Positions 61,153-64,000 of a stretch of DNA of 64,000 bases are shown in pieces. Source of the DNA: Pycnopodia helianthoides (lineage: Eukaryota > Echinodermata > Asteroidea > Forcipulatida > Asteriidae); contig CM063248.1 in NCBI GenBank assembly GCA_032158295.1, positions 14,646,657 through 14,710,656 of the forward strand. The letters are read 5' to 3'. A program made the translations under genes and the position numbers. The notes below the pieces were generated by a model. It searched no databases, was not told the DNA's origin, and saw only the letters and a list, made by a program, of their open reading frames with translations. The stretch's first letter is position 1, and each line of letters begins with the position of its first letter.

Positions 61153-61785
61153 CCAGGGGTTCGATTTCACAGAGAGCCAAGATTGATCTTGACTGCATAT
61201 CAATGTTATCTGCGGAGCAGAGTGTGATGTCAAAACACAAATCACCATTGTGATATTGACAACTCATCTTAAGATGAATCTTAGGGGTGCACCCCGCTAA
61301 ATAAACTCCCGTAGCATACAGTGCAAAATGCTAAATATTCAAAAATTCACGAAAAATACTTAGAAGTCTCACAGCTTTTTACAGTAAAGGGAAAATTATT
61401 AATTGACTCTTGAACATTTATTCTCTGCTCAATTTGATATGGGGAGTCCCTGGGCCCATCAAGTTATTCTCCCTCCAAATAAAAACCACCCCTACACAGG
61501 TGTAATTTTCAAAACGTCCGAGCACCAATCTTGAAAAATGTTCCTACACCTCTCAGCAAATAGGACCATTTATTTCAGGGCCTATGTCATCCAAAATACC
61601 TCAAGTTGGAAGTCAACAACCCCCAGGTCACAATTGGGTAAATATTTTACACTGAAACACTTTCTGGGGGCTCTCAAATCTGTCTAATATAGAATATTTT
61701 GAGGGCCTATAAAAAACTAATGATGCTCTTTTTACTCCCTATTTTGTGGAGTGCACCCTTGGTGCTTTGTAAAATGGAGCCCTGG
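61153..61785. mobile_element. Copy of the GATTTCACAAAG MITE, split by another element
   Basis: The outer ends are CCAGGGGTTCGATTTCACAG and TTTGTAAAATGGAGCCCTGG, which are inverted repeats of each other. The left part runs to GATGAATCTTA at 61283 and the right part resumes at TGCTTTGTAAAATGG. Between them lies a 475-bp insertion that is absent from the relative at 54368. Confidence 0.7.
61284..61758. mobile_element. 475-bp TIR element nested in a MITE, Harbinger-like
   Basis: The ends are GGGGTGCACCCCGCTAAATA with AACTCCC, and GGGAGT-type sequence with GTGGAGTGCACCC at the right (plus strand). They are inverted repeats of each other. The insertion is flanked by TTA on the left and TTG on the right. 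A 3-bp TTA-like target site and a GGG-starting TIR are known traits of PIF/Harbinger elements, so that class is an inference. No transposase is present. Its right two thirds match 39484-39787. Confidence 0.65.
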
Positions 61786-62588
61786 TATGGCAAAGTGGTT
61801 GTGGTATAGATAGGAGAACAAGATAGGTGGGAGTTTTGTTATAAGAGACACTTAACCATGGCAGACAGGAACAGCAAGCCAAACAGCATTTAGTGCAACT
61901 TTGTCAACAAGGTAATGAAAAGTTACCCAATATAAGAAATGCTCGTAAGCAAAAAGGGCTGCGTTGGAGTTGGCTGTGAGGCTAAGGGCAGCCTTTGCTT
62001 CCATAAATACTAATGTGGTGACCAAGCCCATCCTACCCCCCAGCCCATAATCAGTATCTCAAGATTTTAGAGCCGATAAAACTGTATTAAACAACACAAA
62101 AACAAGTAGGGAGCCAGTCACAAACAGTATACACTACACTGTAATTAAGATTGTCTGCTCTGCTGAACCATCAAATCCACCTTAATCATTTAAACATTAA
62201 ACTGGATTCATATTCTACACTTGAATGGAATCATATTCTATCGAACACTGGGCCCTCAGTCAAACGGCCATTCTGCTTCGTTATCATCTAAATAATAAAT
62301 ACTATTATTGTTCACTGCCAGTGAATGTAAGGTTAGTTTTGAAGACGGGATCAATTGAGGTTGGATTATTGAAGGTGTTGTCACAGTTGAGAAGCTTATC
62401 AAAATGGATTTCCATGAGGCAAGCCGATCTTCTCCTTGAATGAAGATAGTGTTTGAACGCTTTCCAGTGAGCTGTCAGTCTCTAGGCATTTTGTATGGGA
62501 TTGGTTGATGCACACTTGTCAAAAGCACTAAGGATAAACTCCCCTGATTTGCCACCTAATACTGATTACTCAATTCATTTCACACAAG

Positions 62589-62660
62589 TATCAAGTAATA
62601 AACCACAATGGAAACTGGCTGGGTAAATTTTAAAACAATTTGGGGTTGAATAAAGAAGAC
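62589..62660 (-). mobile_element. Truncated SINE tail plus companion repeat
   Basis: AGTAATAAACCACAATGG and GGGTAAATTTTAAAAC run directly into ATTTGGGGTTGAATAAAGA, the reverse complement of the SINE 3' end. The tRNA module is absent. Confidence 0.5.
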
Positions 62661-62684
62661 CACAAACACAGGGCTACGCAACTA

Positions 62685-62874
62685 GTTAACTTGTACCCAG
62701 GTTAACTCGTACCCCCAGGTTAACTCGTACCCAGGTTAACTTGTACCCAGGTTAACTCATACCCAGGTTAACTCATACCCAGGTTAACTCATACCAAGGT
62801 CAACTGATACCCAGGTTATCTCATACCCATGTTAACTCATACCCAGGTTAACTCGTACCCAAGTCTATTCGTAC
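62685..62874 (+). repeat. 16-bp tandem satellite (CCCAGGTTAACTCRTA), ~12 copies
   Basis: Successive units read GTTAACTTGTACCCAG, GTTAACTCGTACCC, GTTAACTCATACCC and so on. One unit is lengthened to ACCCCC and the last units are degraded (TCTATTCGTAC). Each unit carries the GTTAAC palindrome and a CCCAGG. It lies next to a SINE tail. Confidence 0.85.
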
Positions 62875-63112
62875 AGTCTAACATACAAATTTGTACAATT
62901 ATGTATCATAGCTCATGACCCCTTCATTTGAACTAAGCCGCCTGAATAATTCAAAGGAAGCTTTGAAATATACTGGAAATGTGATTGGATGCAGGGAAAA
63001 CTTAGCAGAATCCTCAAAAATCCCACAAAAAGGTGCGACAGAACAAATTATCACTCTAGATCAAGACAAGACATCATCAAGTTAAAACTCAAGAGCTTCC
63101 CGGAAGACTCAC

Positions 63113-63180
63113 GATTCGAGATTCAAGACAAGATTCAAGATTCAAGATTCAAGATTCAAGATTCAAGATTCAAGATTCGA
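63113..63180 (+). repeat. 7-bp tandem repeat (GATTCAA)n
   Basis: GATTCGAGATTCAAGACAAG starts the array, and perfect GATTCAA units follow to GATTCGA at 63180, about eight to nine units. The frame stays open across it only because the unit lacks stops. Confidence 0.85.
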
Positions 63181-63401
63181 CAGCAACATGGCACCAACAC
63201 ATCCCTGCATATTATGGACCGGTAACAAAACCGTTCAATAGACAAACCTTGCCTTCCAGTGTGATCATTGTGAGATGTGGCAGCATGTGACACCGTTTTT
63301 ATCGCTAGAAAAGTACCTGAAAATTGTGAGCGAGCCTTCCATTCTAGAAATATGGATCTGTTTCCTGTCACAGACTAACATCATCTTCATCTCCCCTCAG
63401 C

Positions 63402-63626
63402 CTTGCAGCAGCCGACTTTGAGTCCATGGAAGTAGACAGTGATTTCAACATCTCTTCAAGCTTCACCATTCCCAATGTACCCAATAAGGATCCTCTTCCC
63501 AATGCCCCCCCCCCCTACTCACCGCTGTTCAAGGCCTTAATGAGAGGGCACTATAACACTCAAAAGTCTCTCACTGTTTCCCATTTGCCTGGGCATTTGA
63601 CATCCACCTCTTTCACAAATTCCCAA
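63402..63626 (+). CDS. Candidate exon near the right edge, with a PPPY motif
   Basis: A good acceptor (TCATCTCCCCTCAG) precedes an open frame reading LAAADFESMEVDSDFNISS, then SFTIPNVPNKDPLPNAPPPY, then SPLFKALMRGH. The acidic start and Pro-rich middle with PPPYS (a WW-domain ligand type) look coding. The frame stays open to a stop at 63654-63656. A weak donor CAA|GTTAAT near 63626 is one possible end; alternatively the exon is terminal. The PPPY codons sit in an 11-C run that is prone to length error. Family unknown; confidence is modest. Confidence 0.3.
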
Positions 63627-64000
63627 GTTAATGTTGCTCATATAATTTTCCTGTAGATGCTTTATTGTGTTGTCCCCATGTATTTTCTCCCCTGTTTATC
63701 TAAACACCCTGGGATCCAATTAGTGCAAATACAACCACTAACTTTTCACATGTCTATTTCGTTCAGAATGCTAGTATATTATAACCGAAGATGCTGTTGC
63801 TGCATCTTCAGGCCCCTTGAAATTAAAATCATGTTTGTCTTTTATCCAGACATCCAAGAAATAAAATCCTTTTGGTAAACTGCTATCTTTCCTCTAAGAC
63901 ATCCCTTAGGGACCGTCTCTAAAAGTCAAGACTGCTCTAAGCACAGTAGAACGATCCCGTAGGCACACGCCACCAATCCAGTGGACCGTCAGAGCGTTCC

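Noticed and set aside
61036..61227. Small plus-strand gene
   Set aside because: It lies across a dispersed repeat and the left end of a MITE.
62685..62874. CRISPR array
   Set aside because: Units are 16 bp head to tail with no unique spacers, in a eukaryotic context; it is a satellite.

Overview
The window is 64 kb of AT-rich eukaryotic DNA. It has long non-coding stretches, many short degenerate mobile elements, abundant TACATGTA-type motifs, microsatellites and GT-AG splice signals. There are no operons, ribosome binding sites or bacterial gene arrays. The mix of tRNA-headed SINEs, TTAA-flanked and other small inverted-repeat elements, and a 5' exon followed by very long non-coding sequence suits an invertebrate deuterostome, most likely an echinoderm (a sea star would fit). 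That assignment rests on recognised repeat style, not on a database match.

Only one gene can be supported strongly. It is on the minus strand: a very large first coding exon from about 52060 down to 49140. It encodes about 974 residues of Ser/Pro-rich, mostly disordered-looking protein and ends at a textbook CAG|GTAAGT donor in phase 0. As given, the reading frame is broken at three places (about 50875, 50275 and 49662). Each looks like a one-base indel, two of them in clear homopolymer runs, and together they restore one continuous frame. These are most simply assembly errors. I do not recognise the protein family. Further exons should lie at lower coordinates on the minus strand. The only good-looking candidate is a 129-bp exon at 35845-35973, whose phase (1-1) means it cannot directly follow exon 1. 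A second candidate, on the plus strand near the right edge (about 63402-63626), would belong to a different gene.

Layout: 1-35.8 kb is non-coding (intronic or intergenic), with SINE fragments, a TTAA-type MITE (2.5 kb), a MITE (0.75 kb), a foldback element abutting a MITE (14.8-15.6 kb), SINEs at 16.1 and 28.6 kb, and an unusual inverted repeat at 20.9-21.1 kb. The 35.8-49.1 kb stretch is probably intron and carries SINEs at 40.5, 42.4 and 45.5 kb and MITEs at 43.8 and 48.5 kb. The gene's large exon is at 49.1-52.06 kb. The 52.1-53.3 kb stretch is its 5' flank. From 53.3 to 63.4 kb the sequence is repeat-rich: tandem duplications at 55.3 and 57.9-58.7 kb, a transposon nested in a MITE at 61.2-61.8 kb whose uninterrupted relative is at 54.4 kb, a 16-bp satellite at 62.7 kb and a 7-bp satellite at 63.1 kb.

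I found no convincing new multi-gene system. The observations most worth checking are the broken giant exon, the two candidate exons, the two-armed tRNA-SINE architecture, the nested transposon with its empty-site relative, and the inverted repeat whose two arms keep the same reading frame open.
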